A DNA stretch of 55,295 nucleotides from Sphingomonas ginsenosidimutans (GCF_002374835.1 NZ_NWVD01000013.1:1-55295); one strand, 5' to 3'. Numbered from the stretch's first letter, positions 45,522-55,221 are shown. A program made the numbers and translations. The notes: a model not told the origin generated them from the sequence alone.

Positions 45522-46151
45522 ATGGTCGGTGAAAAGAGAATGCCGAAAAGCCAACGCGGTCGGATAGGCCGGCCGAGTGCCAAAGAGGCGGCCAGTCTGG
45601 AAGACCGGATCCTGGCCGCCACTTGGGACTTGCTGCTCGCAAAGGGTGCCCGCGAACTCTCGGTCGAACGGATCGCACGTGCGGCTGCTGTCAGCAAGAA
45701 GACGATCTACACACGCTTTCATGGCCGCAGTGATCTCTTGATGCGCCTTCTGCGGCGCAAGCTTGAACTGGAAGAAAGCGGACTTCATGAGGACGTGGAT
45801 GCGGAAGACTTTCGCGATGCATTCTGCAGCGTCGGGAGGCGTATCCTGGCCTTCTTGATCAGCGCGGAGCGTCAGGCGATCGCAGCGGTGCTGGCGGAAC
45901 TACCGGACGCGCGGCATGATGCCTGGACCTCTACCTATGCTGTCGGTCTGCGCGCAATTGATGCCTTGCTAGCACATCCGGGAGCCGCGATCGCGCTAGC
46001 GAATCTCGATCTTGCGACGTTCCGTCATGCTTTGTTGCAATGTCTGATCGGTCGGGCGGAGAACATGCTGCGTGCTCCTGAGTCAGATCAGCCTATCAGC
46101 GAGGATTGGATGAAGGCCTTGGCAAAGCTCTTCATACGGCATGATTCGTAA
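45522..46151 (+). CDS. TetR-family regulator
   Basis: A 209-residue regulator with the HTH at LSVERIARAAAVSKKTIYTRFHGR and an AcrR-like ligand domain (TFRHALLQCLIGRAENML). The ATG at 45522 has AAGGAAGAG upstream; a Met six codons on is also possible. It lies 191 nt after the thioesterase on the same strand and may control the peroxidase cluster. No operator palindrome was found by eye in the gap. The last 64 nt overlap a convergent broken gene. Confidence 0.85.
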   Translation: MVGEKRMPKSQRGRIGRPSAKEAASLEDRILAATWDLLLAKGARELSVERIARAAAVSKKTIYTRFHGRSDLLMRLLRRKLELEESGLHEDVDAEDFRDAFCSVGRRILAFLISAERQAIAAVLAELPDARHDAWTSTYAVGLRAIDALLAHPGAAIALANLDLATFRHALLQCLIGRAENMLRAPESDQPISEDWMKALAKLFIRHDS

Positions 46152-46438
46152 CCGCGGTGGTGACTGCCATAGCCAATAGCCTTGGCAGGGTAGAACGGCC
46201 TCGCCGCATCGCTCGTCTCCATCTGACGAGCTAACCTACAAATGGCATGATTTCCGGGGAGCAGGTCATCAGGCTTGAACGCACCCAGATTCTTGAGGTG
46301 AACCGAACCCAGCACCGAAACCTGCGTCTTCTCCCCGGCCACCTTGGACTTCCAGGCACGCGGATCAAATGCCGGGTCTCGCGCGATAGCTGCACTTCCC
46401 AGCGAAAGGCAGACCAATCCCATTATAAGTGCGCGCAT
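46088..46438 (-). pseudogene. N-terminal remnant of a secreted DUF5694-like protein
   Basis: A 116-codon frame starts MRALIMGLVCLSLGSAAIARDP, a signal peptide with a G-rich stretch upstream. It continues KTQVSVLGSVHLKNLGAFKPDDLLP, which resembles the start of DUF5694/TraB-like domains. After about 46258 the translation no longer looks like the family and soon ends. The full protein would have about 250-300 residues, so this is a truncated gene. Family assignment is tentative. Confidence 0.5.
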
Positions 46439-46878
46439 CTGTAGCCCCCCTGTGCCCCGCGACCAGTGGCACGTTCTGATCGCCAAACACCAGTCGTTAT
46501 GCCGAATTAGTGATTTCCGCTGCGACGCCTTCCCGATTGGGAAGGTCGGCCGGGAGGACGGTACGCCTATCAGCGCGCAGTTGACCGCCCGGGGCCATTT
46601 TCCCGAAATATGTTCCCGATTGCCTTTTCCCAAAATGCTGCCTCGGACCTGGAGTTTCGGGAAAGGCCGACCGCCTGAAACCGGGCGTGACCGAGCCCGC
46701 TGCTGGCGCAGCGGGTCCGGGGTCAGGAGCCGGGAGGTGATCGCATCAGCGGGGGCAACGCTGCGCTGTTTGGATGGCTCCACGCTGCCCCCGCTGCTAC
46801 CAGACGGTGTCGTTTCTATGTGGCGAAGAATATGTCTTCTCTAACTCACAGGAACATACGTTTGTGCTTGCAGACCGT
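46439..46878. other. Hairpin-rich non-coding region
   Basis: No gene is supported over 440 nt. It contains CCTTCCC-GATT-GGGAAGG (46528-46545), TTTCCCGAAA (46599-46608) with its inverse TTTCGGGAAA (46655-46664), CCCGCTGC-TGGC-GCAGCGGG (46696-46715), and CAGCGGGGGCA/TGCCCCCGCTG (46747-46757 and 46786-46796). TTCCCGATT occurs twice (46530 and 46613). Such clusters occur at transfer or replication origins, in recombination sites and in structured RNAs. The location beside the transfer region makes an oriT-like function conceivable but unproven. Confidence 0.5.
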
Positions 46879-47367
46879 TTACCAGAACTCTCGACCGCCG
46901 CGTATTTCACGCCAGGCATTATCCCACTTCACTCCGGCCTCGCTGCTGACCGGTCGAGATCCAGGCTCAAAGCCAGTCATGGCGTCATCAATGTGCTGCG
47001 ATGGCGTACCTGTATTGAACGGTGCGATCCGACGCCGTCGAAGATGCCAGACATAGGCCTTCTCGTGCTCGCTTGCCGGCTCGGCCCTCCCCCAAGCCAC
47101 GTCCTGAAATTGGCGCTGTGCAGCGCTCCTGGGGCGCCGCTCGCGCAGTCGCAGCGCTTCGTAAAAGCCTAAATGCGTCGCCAGTAGCTCCTCGTACCGA
47201 GCAGCGACGCTAGGATCCTCTACTGCCTCCTTCGCCGTCATCGCGCTTCCTGCAACGTCGGAGAGAACAAACACGGAAAGCCGCTCGCTTAGTTCAATGC
47301 GGTCTGCTACGCTTTGCAAGCGTAAATCGCGCCTGGTTAAGCCGATCGGTGCAGGAGGAGCGGCCAT
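46879..47367 (-). CDS. Hypothetical protein near the transfer region
   Basis: A 162-residue soluble protein of unknown family, with a basic middle (YEALRLRERRPRSAAQRQFQDVAWGR) and Trp/Arg-rich end (WDNAWREIRGGREFW). The ATG overlaps in antiparallel fashion the ATG of the next gene (47365-47368). It lacks a strong ribosome site, so a later start is possible. It lies downstream of the TraG/M23 segment on the same strand. Confidence 0.5.
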   Translation of the reverse strand: MAAPPAPIGLTRRDLRLQSVADRIELSERLSVFVLSDVAGSAMTAKEAVEDPSVAARYEELLATHLGFYEALRLRERRPRSAAQRQFQDVAWGRAEPASEHEKAYVWHLRRRRIAPFNTGTPSQHIDDAMTGFEPGSRPVSSEAGVKWDNAWREIRGGREFW

Positions 47368-47626
47368 GTTGAACCACGATACTGGTCAGATGGACTGGGA
47401 TGCCGGCCGGGCTCAAGGGCCAGCATTCCCCGCCTCGTCCTTCTCGGTCAATCCGGACAATCTTTTCGACCCCTCGACCCCCCGCGGCAGAGAGTTGCTC
47501 GACGAGGTTTACCCATCCAGCACCGCTGATGTGAAAAACGAGGTGTCGCCGCACGCACGTTGGATCGTTGCTGCCGTGCTGATCGTCATGTTCATCGGCC
47601 TATTCCTTATTCCCGGGCATTCCTAA
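47366..47626 (+). CDS. Small single-pass membrane protein
   Basis: An 86-residue protein with a soluble N-terminal part (SFSVNPDNLFDPSTPRGRELLDEVYPSS) and one C-terminal helix (WIVAAVLIVMFIGLFLIPG). GGAGGAG lies 5 nt before the ATG, which is strong evidence that it is expressed. The tail-anchored layout would put most of the protein in the cytoplasm. No family is recognised. Its end overlaps the convergent M23 gene by 20 nt. Confidence 0.6.
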   Translation: MLNHDTGQMDWDAGRAQGPAFPASSFSVNPDNLFDPSTPRGRELLDEVYPSSTADVKNEVSPHARWIVAAVLIVMFIGLFLIPGHS

Positions 47627-48430
47627 GCTGGAACCGCTTGGGGTCGACTGGCCTGCCATCTTTCCAAAGCTCGTAATGAAGGTGCGGGCCGGTCGACTTA
47701 CCCGTGCTTCCCACCCGGCCAAGAACTGAGCCCGCCTCAACGTTACTACCTACCGGAAATGCCGACCGGTCCTGCATGTGGAAGTATTTGCTTTGCGATC
47801 CGTCGCCATGCTGCAGCACTAGGTAGTTCCCAGCACCGCCTCCTTGAAAGTCATTCTTCACCACTCGGCCGGACGCTGGCGCACGGATTTCAGTGCCCAG
47901 TGCTGCCGCGATATCGACGCCGCGGTGATGATGCCCCGGTTGCCCGGTCACCGGGTCTATGCGGCCCCCCATGTTAGAGCTCAATCGTCCGGAGATCGGC
48001 AGCGTTGCCCGCTCTCCCTGCGGTAGCTCGTAAACGTGGCTTGTTCCCTGGCCCATGCCCAGCGTGTCGCGCGCCCAATCACGCGCTCCCTCGACGCCGG
48101 GGAGAGTCGTCGGGATCCATGCGTCATTCCGCTCCCGAACGTGGTTGCCCAGGCGTCCGGCCGTAACCTTAGCGTCGTCGACCTGGTTTCCAATTTCGAA
48201 GGCCTGACGGGTGATGCGTGCCGAGGCGTTCGGGATCGCGTCCGAGACCTCACCCGCGAGATCGTGATCACGTGAGCTCTCGCGGATAGATACATCAGGT
48301 CCCTGCGCAGCCACACTAGCAGCCCGATGTCCGCCCCACTGGCGAACACCAGCCGCAGTCGTCGACGCGGGACCATGCAAGGTCCCACGCAGATGCTCCG
48401 GAACGCTGACGCCGAGCTCGTCCCGCACCT
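47607..48430 (-). CDS. traG: C-terminal TraG segment with M23 peptidase domain (separated by IS66)
   Basis: About 274 residues follow the IS66 end at 48431. A linker region comes first (QVRDELGVSVPEHLRGTLHG). The M23 metallopeptidase domain follows, with zinc motifs HRGVDIA (HxxxD) and HLHYEL (HxH) and the fold sequence YLVLQHGDGSQSKYFHM. The frame is open into the IS, with a GTG at 48446, so a short version could still be made. Orientation and position indicate that it was the C-terminus of TraG before the IS entered, but that fusion is inferred. An M23 domain would cut peptidoglycan to let the mating channel pass. Confidence 0.7.
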
Positions 48431-48535
48431 GTAAGCGTCCGGTCACCTCCGTCGGGCGGGGAAGCAGTCGGCCGGCAGTCTGCCTAATTACAGCCGCGGG
48501 AAAGGGCGCTACGATCTCGACGAGGGGAGCTGCGA

Positions 48536-48791
48536 GTGGTCGATCAGGTGATTGTGCGGCGCACGTTCAAAGTTGATGGACGCGATGCCGAGTGCCGTTT
48601 TCTGAGACCGGAAGAGGATGGTGGGAGCTTCTTCTGCCGATATGAGATTGACTGACCTGAGGGCGCCAAGGGTCACAGGGTTAGCCGCGCGGAACATGGA
48701 CGGGCGGAATGTTGAATGGCTGGACGGGCAAAGCCTCGGAATGCCCATCGCGCGATCCATCCGAGACTGGGATCCCGAGAACGAAATGTGA
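48536..48791 (+). pseudogene. Broken passenger gene inside IS66
   Basis: A GTG at 48536 with GAGGGGAGC 6 nt upstream opens a frame reading RRTFKVDGRDAECRFLRPEE then FFCRYEID. TGA at 48653-48655 stands where a Trp codon would continue IDWPEG. In another frame the sequence resumes as GRNVEWLDGQSLGMPIARSI then RDWDPENEM up to the TGA at 48789-48791. It looks like a small protein of about 100 residues damaged by a nonsense change and an internal deletion. It resembles small alphaproteobacterial proteins of unknown function (possibly DUF6968). Confidence 0.6.
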
Positions 48792-48827
48792 CGCCGGCTA
48801 GCAGCCGCCTTCTACCACATCAGGCAT

Positions 48828-50465
48828 TTACGCCGGTGTCGCCTGCGTCCAGTTCCACGGCAGCAACTCGTCAAGCCGGTTGATCGGGTGACCTTGCCCG
48901 ACGCGGTGGAGCACGTCAGCGAGCCAGTGCTGCGGGTTGACGCCGTTGAGCTTGGCGGTTTCGAGCAGGCTGTACATGGCGGCAGCGCGCTCCCCGCCGC
49001 AGTCGGCACCGGCGAACATCCAATTCTTCCTGCCGACGGCGATGCCGCGCAGCGCATTCTCGGCGAGATTGTTGTCGATCTCGAGCCGGCCATCTCCGGT
49101 GTAGGCGAGCAGCGCCGGCTTGAGCCGGACCGCATAGCGCAGCGCCTCCGCCAACGGCGTGCGCGCGGACACCTGACCCAGCACATTGTCGGCCCAGGCG
49201 AAGAAGTCGAGCGCAGTCAGCTTTGATAGCTTGCGTGCCTTGCGGCGGTCGTCATGCGGGTCCTGCACAATGCCGCGCTCGACCTCGTACAGGTCGCGGA
49301 TCTTGCGCAGCCCCTCGGCCGCAACCGAGCTTGGGTCGGCCTGGAAGACGTCGTGGAGCTTGCGCCGGGCATGCGCCCAGCAGGCGACGGGTGTGATGGG
49401 GCCAGGCTTGCGGTCCGGGTCGTAGAGCCGCTCGAACCCGGCATAGGCATCGGCCTGCAGGAAGCCGGTGAACGCCTTCAGATGCTCGCGCGGGCGTTCG
49501 CCCTTGCGGTCGGGGCTGTAGCGGAAGAGAGCAGCCGGCTTGTCGCTCGGCCGCCATCGTCGGTTGTCGCGCAGGTACACCCACAGCCGCCCCGTCGCGG
49601 TCTTGCCGGTGCCGGGCGCCAGCACCGGGACGGGCGTGTCGTCGGCGTGGAGCTTGGGACTGGCCATGACGTGGGTAGCAATGCGGTCGACCAGCGGCTG
49701 CAGTAGCCAGCTGACCTGGCCCAGCCAGTCGGCCAGCGTCGAGCGGCTGAGGTCCACGCCTTCGCGGGCGTAGATCTGAGACTGACGGTAGAGCGGCAGG
49801 TGGTCCGCGAACTTGGACACGACCACGTGCGCCAGCAGTCCCGGTCCGGCACGCCCGCGCGGGACCGGCAGCGCCGGTGCCAATGCCTGGGAGATCGCGT
49901 CGCAACGCGTGCAGGCAAGTTTGGGGCGGACGTACCGCAAGACCTGGAAGCGAGCCGGCACATATTCCAGCACCTCGGTCACGTCCTCGCCCAGCGCCGA
50001 CATGGTGCCGCCGCAGGCGGTGCAGCCGTCCGCCTCCGGTGCGGGGTGGATGACCTCCTGGCGTGGCAGGTGCGCGGGCAGCGGCTCGCGCCGAGGCTTG
50101 CGGCCGGGTGCCTGAAGCACCTCGGGCGACACATCACCTGCGACCACGCACGCGGCATGGGCGTGCTCGGCTTCCAGGTCCTCCAGCGTCAGCTCGAGCT
50201 GGTCGGCCAGCAGCGTCAGCCGCTCGGACGACTGGCCGAACTTCATGCGGCGCAAGCGCGCGAGTTGGAGCTTGAGCTTCTCGATCTGAAGCGTGGTCAG
50301 CTTGACCGCGTTCTTGGCCGCGTCGAGATGTTCGCGGGTGGTCTGATGAGCGGTGCGCTCGGCTTCCAGCGCCTGCTCCGAGGCCACGAGCCGGGCCTGC
50401 ATGGCGGCGACCAGCGCCCGCACGTCGTCAGGGTTTTCCGGTATGTCTATCCCACCCGGCGACAT
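48828..50465 (-). CDS. tnpC: IS66 transposase TnpC
   Basis: A 545-residue DDE transposase starting MSPGGIDIPENPDDV. It has a coiled-coil leucine-rich N-terminus (about 15-70), a zinc-finger region (CTACGG, then a second CTRC), the catalytic domain with LHADDTPVPVLAPG and GFLQADAYAGFERLYD, and the C-terminal IS66 domain (EIDNNLAENALRGIAVGRKNW). It appears complete. Usual length is 510-560. Confidence 0.93.
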   Translation of the reverse strand: MSPGGIDIPENPDDVRALVAAMQARLVASEQALEAERTAHQTTREHLDAAKNAVKLTTLQIEKLKLQLARLRRMKFGQSSERLTLLADQLELTLEDLEAEHAHAACVVAGDVSPEVLQAPGRKPRREPLPAHLPRQEVIHPAPEADGCTACGGTMSALGEDVTEVLEYVPARFQVLRYVRPKLACTRCDAISQALAPALPVPRGRAGPGLLAHVVVSKFADHLPLYRQSQIYAREGVDLSRSTLADWLGQVSWLLQPLVDRIATHVMASPKLHADDTPVPVLAPGTGKTATGRLWVYLRDNRRWRPSDKPAALFRYSPDRKGERPREHLKAFTGFLQADAYAGFERLYDPDRKPGPITPVACWAHARRKLHDVFQADPSSVAAEGLRKIRDLYEVERGIVQDPHDDRRKARKLSKLTALDFFAWADNVLGQVSARTPLAEALRYAVRLKPALLAYTGDGRLEIDNNLAENALRGIAVGRKNWMFAGADCGGERAAAMYSLLETAKLNGVNPQHWLADVLHRVGQGHPINRLDELLPWNWTQATPA

Positions 50466-50531
50466 GGTTCTGTGTACCAGACGGGCGACTCGCGCCCAAG
50501 CGCAAACCACGCTTTTCTGCGGTTTTCACAC

Positions 50532-50885
50532 CTACATCTGCACCGGCAGTCTTGGTGCCGGAGGGGCCACGGTGCGGCGCCAGTCCATCGCCTCGATGAG
50601 CAGCGCGAACTGCGCCGGCGTCAGCACCACGCCGCCCTCGACCAGCGGTGGCCAGACGAAGCGGTGCCGCTCCAGCCGCTTGGCGAACAGGCACAGGCCG
50701 GTGCCGTCCCAGTGCAGCGCCTTGAGGTAGCTGCCGCTCCGGCTGCGGAACAGGAAGACGTGGCCGGCATAGGGCTCGACCGCGAACAGCGGCCGCACCA
50801 GCGCCGCCAGCCCGTCGAAGCCCAGCCGCATGCTGACCGGCTTGCTGGCGAGATAAACCTTGGTACCGGGCGCCAGTGAGATCAC
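50532..50885 (-). CDS. tnpB: IS66 accessory protein TnpB
   Basis: A 117-residue protein with KVYLASKPVSMRLGFDGLAALV and HVFLFRSRSGSYLKALHWDGTGLCLFAKRL, the invariant core of the IS66 Orf2 family. It is required for IS66 transposition by an unknown mechanism. Its ATG overlaps the tnpA stop. Confidence 0.93.
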   Translation of the reverse strand: MISLAPGTKVYLASKPVSMRLGFDGLAALVRPLFAVEPYAGHVFLFRSRSGSYLKALHWDGTGLCLFAKRLERHRFVWPPLVEGGVVLTPAQFALLIEAMDWRRTVAPPAPRLPVQM

Positions 50886-51349
50886 GACGCTTCCCTCAAG
50901 GCCCGCAGGACGCGCGCCAGCGCCTTCTCGTTGACGTAGCTGTCGACCGACAGGCGAACGCCGCTGGCCAAGTCGATGTCGATGCCACCCGGCCGGCCGC
51001 CCGGATGCGGGCGGACCAGGTCGTCAGGGGCTGGCGTGGCCTCGCGGGCAGGTGCGGCGCTCTTGCGCTCGACTGGCATTGCGAGCGCCACGACCGGTTC
51101 GGGCGGAGCAGCGTCCGCAACCACGCCGTACGGGATGAACTGTAACGGTTCGCTGGCGATGCGCTCCGCCTCTCGGCGCGTCTTACGCCAGCCGTGGATG
51201 AGACTGGCCGAGATGCCCAGCCGGCGCGACACGCCGACCACCGTGGCGCCGGGCTCATCACACTGCGCCAGCACCGCCGCGCGCTCCTCGTCCGAATACC
51301 GCCGGCGGCGCTCAACCCGCGTGATGACCTCCATGCGCCCCATCCGCAC
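50882..51349 (-). CDS. tnpA: IS66 accessory protein TnpA
   Basis: A 155-residue DNA-binding protein with an HTH at RYSDEERAAVLAQCDEPGATVVGVSRRLGISASLIHGWR. The C-terminal part (GIDIDLASGVRLSVDSYVNEKALARVLRAL) is typical of IS66 Orf1. The start may be at 51349 or at one of the next Met codons. Confidence 0.88.
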   Translation of the reverse strand: MRMGRMEVITRVERRRRYSDEERAAVLAQCDEPGATVVGVSRRLGISASLIHGWRKTRREAERIASEPLQFIPYGVVADAAPPEPVVALAMPVERKSAAPAREATPAPDDLVRPHPGGRPGGIDIDLASGVRLSVDSYVNEKALARVLRALREAS

Positions 51350-51440
51350 TCTCCTTACGGAGTGCGAAAGGACACTCCGAGAGCCGACCGCCTCGCGCAG
51401 CTGCGCCGCGCCAGCAACACGCGTCAGACCGGACGCTTAC

Positions 51441-53868
51441 CAAGGAGGATGTCTCGGACCTGCTCCTGCTCCCGAGTACGCGGCATCACCATGCCGGGCG
51501 TCCAGCCAGACTGCGAAAGGTTGTCATCCTGCAGCAACCGCTCTTGCGCGTACGTGACGAACTCCTGGGTCTCGTTACGGCTGAGCGACCAGCCCCTCGA
51601 GGAGGCTTCACGAACGTCGTTGCTGACGCGCTGGAACGTCTCCTCCGCGCGAGTCGCCTCGAGCGAAGCCGACCGCGATTCACCAACGCTAACCCCAAGC
51701 TTTTGCGAAAGCGATCTTACTTCGCTGTCGCCACTCGAACTTGTCTCACGGAAGAAGTCGTCCCGTGCTGCCTTCGCCTGGGTAGAATTAGTCTCCCTTG
51801 TGAGATATTCCTTCATCTCACCGAGGGCTTGATCACCGCTTACTGTTCGGCCGGTATTTTCGGATGCTATCGAGGCAAGCCGCATAGCGAGGCCGCCCTT
51901 GGCACTGACGTCAGCAAACTTATTCTTCCAAACCTTAGCAAGTGCTTCAATGCCTGCATTTGCATCGCCAGTAGTTTGAGTGGCGCGCGAAACCAGCTGA
52001 CTGTCCGCCTCACTCAAGCCAAATCGGCTGGTGAGACCATTCGCCATACCCCTGGATACGTCAGTCATTTTAGCGACGCTATTGTTGAACCCCGAGCCGG
52101 TCTCAGTCGAACTCCCGCGACGCCGTTCAGCCGCGCTGAGCAAGTCGGTTGCCGTCGTAGCGGTCGCATTCCAGGACTGCGAAGCCGTGTTACGCAACGA
52201 GTCCGTATGAGATTGGCCGTCCGATAGAGCCCTGCTCATCTGGCTATCGAAACCGGCCGTGCGCGTTGGCGTAAACCCGAGGCGCGAGATCCCCTGCGAC
52301 GTGTCGAAGGCGTTGGACCCGTCCGAGAACCCGTACGTCACGCCGCCATCGGCGTTCGTGAAGGAGCTGACGGCATAGCCCGAGTTGAACTTCGGCTGAT
52401 CGTCGAACTTGTTGGCTTGCGTGTTGTTAGCCGTGAGATTTTGGAACGACGTGTTCCCGTATGAATAATTGCCTGTCGTCCGCTCGGTTGCGGCCTGCTC
52501 CGCGGCGCTTTGAGCGGGCTGCAGCATCGACGTCGCGTGCCCGGCGATTGCCATAGCGCCACGGGCCATCCCGCCGGCAATGAAAGGCACGCTCATCATC
52601 AAGAAGCCTGCCAGCGTCGTGATGGACTCGTTCACGCTTGCCATTCCGTCGACCACAAGCAGGCTCGGCCCGGTTGGCGACACGGCGTGGTAGAGGCTTG
52701 CTGCCCTGCTCATCACGAACATGTGCAGGATGACGTAGAGCGGCCCCCAGGAGGCGAGATAAAAGAAGCCGGTCGCATAGCCCTTCAGCGTCTGCACGCC
52801 GGTGCGGGGGAACAGGAACAGCGGGAAGAGCACCGGGAACATGGCGTAGAAAACGACGGTGAGGACGATCCCAAGGAGCGGCACCCAAGTCATCGCCTGC
52901 TGCGCGATGGAGGTGTAGGTGTTCTTCGCCTGAGCGTCAGCGCGCTGCGCCGCATAGGCGTCCCAGCCGGCCTCGGAGAAGCTCTCGCGCGCCGCGAGGA
53001 AGGCGTCGATCATCGAGACCTGGCGTAGATAGCTATACGCGTCGCCGCTGGATCCATGCATCTCCTTCGCGACGATCGGCAGATCGTCTTTCAGGCGCTG
53101 TGCCGCGATCTCATCAACAACGCCTGGATAGGCGCTCTTGGCGAAGAAGGGGATGTCGTTGTCGTACTCCGCTTTCCACTGGTTGGACATCCGGGTGTAG
53201 GCTTCGTTGCACGGGATGATCGAATTTTCCGTCGTGTCGGTGCCGGTTGACGTTATCCAGCGTTGGCTGCGCGCCGGCGACCCCGGCCCGATATCTTCCC
53301 AAAATTGGTTGGACTTCGTCAGCTGGTTCATCGATTTGAAGCCCAGCAGCACGTCGTAGAACGTACATTGCTTCAGGTGCTCGTCGATGTTGGCGCGGAA
53401 TACGCTATTGGTCAGCTCGAAGGTACGCGCCTTGTCCATCAACCGCGCGCCGTAGATCATGCCGTTGGTCGACAGGGCGAGCGCGTTCGGCATGACGAAG
53501 ACCGTCTCGGCCGACCGAGTCAGCCAGTCACCGGCCTGGCTCGTGAAAGATGCCATGACGCCGAGACCAAGCGGGACGTTGTCGACGACGGCCGGCGCGA
53601 GCCCCGGGTTGATCCGGTCGGTGACCTTGATCGTCACCGTCGGCACCATCAGCATCATGTAGATGAGGGTCGACTGCAGGAACCAGTTGAACCAGGCACG
53701 CCAGTCCAACGAGAAGGCGACCACGAACAGCGAGTAGGTGAGCCCCATCACCATCACGACCTGGAGCATTGAGCGGTAGCCCCCGCCCCCGCACCACGCC
53801 GCGACCGCGTTCAGCACGTTGACGATGAACTCGCCCCCGCCGATCGTGAAGACTTCAAGCGCGCCCAT
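51441..53868 (-). pseudogene. traG: TraG mating-pair protein, N-terminal 809 residues, cut by IS66
   Basis: An F-type TraG inner-membrane protein needed for mating-pair stabilisation. It starts MGALEVFTIGGGEFIVNVLN, has membrane segments at about residues 30-90 and 325-440, and a long Ser/Thr/Asn-rich periplasmic part with helical repeats. Native sequence ends at VRDILL; five IS66-derived codons follow to a TGA at 51424. The continuation is probably the M23 segment at 47607-48430. The gene starts 24 nt after traH, the F-plasmid order. Confidence 0.85.
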
Positions 53869-53892
53869 CGTTGTCGCTCCCTGCCCTACTGC

Positions 53893-55047
53893 TTACCGGA
53901 GACCCTGCGAGCTCAGACCGCGTCCGAAGCGAAGCGAGGCAGTCATCTGCGGGCTCATGGTGTTCTTCAGCGTCGATTCCAGGAACTGCGTTTGCTGGAT
54001 GACACGGTAGGTGTTCTGCACGTCGGCCGACATCTTCGTGCTCCGGCGCGCCAGCTCCGCCTTCACGTTGTCGACTTGCTTGCGCCACGTCTCGAACTCC
54101 GTGGTGGAGACGTAGGCGGCACCCTGTTGCGACTGCGAGATGACGTCGAGCATGCGGTCGAGCATCGAGATGAGCATATCGATCGCCACCATCTCGGACA
54201 AGGTCGCCTTGTCGCCCGAGCCCAGCCCCATGTGCGCCGCCTCGTTGACCACCAGGATCTTGTAGAGCGGGATCGACGTCATCCCGAGGAGGTTGATCTC
54301 GTCGCCGGACAGCGCGGCGTTTGAGCGGATCTTCGCGCTCATGCTATCCATCATCTTCAGCACCCGGGTGCGCAGCGCCACTTCGGTAGGGATGCTGAGC
54401 TTGGTCGACGTCGGGCTGATGCACCCCTTTTCATCCGTCGTGTCACACGACCACACATCGGTCGGCGCCGATGCCGTGCCGTCGAGAAGAGCCTGGTACG
54501 TGTCCCAGCTTGCCGGAGCGATGAAGCGGAAGCCGCCCATGCTGTCGGCCTTCTTGGTGGAATCGTAGATGATCGTGCCGACCATCGTCATCAGGAACTC
54601 GGCATATTCCTTCGACGGCTTGGTCGCGCTTTTCGCGTTCAGCGCATACCAGGTATAATTCTTCGACTGGACCAGCTCGGCAGCGTCGCCGGCCTTGGCG
54701 ATCGTGTCCTCGCGCTCGCCCTTGTTCGTGCAGCCGTGACGGGCCGACGCGGCATCCGAGAAGAAGCCTTTGGCGCCGCCCACCTGCTGGCAGATGGTGG
54801 AGCTAGCGCCGTCCATCTTGGGCCAGATCGATCCGATCGCCTGTTGCGCGGCCTCGCAGCTCGACATGTTGAAGGCGTTGAGCGCCTGAACGCGCTGGCT
54901 CATGTCCTTCATCACCCCGCCGATCTGCGCGGAGATGCTGTCGATCGCGAGCTGGAACGCGAAGCCGATTGCGTTGTTCGCTGTCGCCTTCAACGTGGCG
55001 ACCATCTCGTCGGCGTTGATGAAGCTGAAGCTGCCGGCGAACAGATC
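53893..55047 (-). pseudogene. traH: TraH conjugative pilus assembly protein, N-terminally cut by IS21
   Basis: About 384 residues of TraH, which normally has about 450-470 and acts in F-pilus assembly in the periplasm. It reads LFAGSFSFINADEMVATLKATANNAIGFAF onward, with SCEAAQQAIG and a C-terminal helical region (LSEMVAIDMLISMLDRMLDVI). The signal peptide and first ~70 residues are replaced by an IS21 end that starts at 55048. No valid start remains apart from a TTG in the IS. With traG also interrupted, conjugation by this system is probably lost. Confidence 0.88.
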
Positions 55048-55136
55048 TGTCAATCGGCGTCCAAAAAGGACCCCCTATCGGCGTCCAAAAGGGACCCCGT
55101 TTGTCGAGCGGTGTGACGGGTATGGCGGGCGTGCCG

Positions 55137-55195
55137 TTCGCGCTGGTTGCGGCGTAGGGCGGGCGTAGCCCGACCGGAGGCGCAACCAGCGCGAA
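55137..55195. repeat. Conserved IS21 hairpin, second copy
   Basis: TTCGCGCTGGTTGCG (55137-55151) pairs with 55181-55195. The stem is identical to that at 38657-38715 and the loop differs by one base, while sequence just outside differs more. Confidence 0.8.
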
Positions 55196-55221
55196 GCATC
55201 TTCTGCCGGTGGTCCCGCGCG

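Larger units (their letters stand above)
48431..51440 (-). mobile_element. IS66-family insertion sequence, 3,010 bp
   Basis: GTAAGCGTCCGGTC at 48431-48444 is exactly inverted at 51427-51440; GTAAGCG ends are characteristic of IS66. Inside are the three IS66 genes in order tnpA, tnpB, tnpC on the minus strand, plus a broken plus-strand passenger gene. The 8 bases outside the two ends differ (CCGCACCT and CAAGGAGG), so no target duplication remains. This points to a deletion or rearrangement next to the element. Confidence 0.9.

Noticed and set aside
48431..51440. 14-bp inverted repeat first considered as an inversion junction within TraG
   Set aside because: The repeat begins GTAAGCG and lies just outside tnpA and tnpC, so it is the IS66 terminal repeat.
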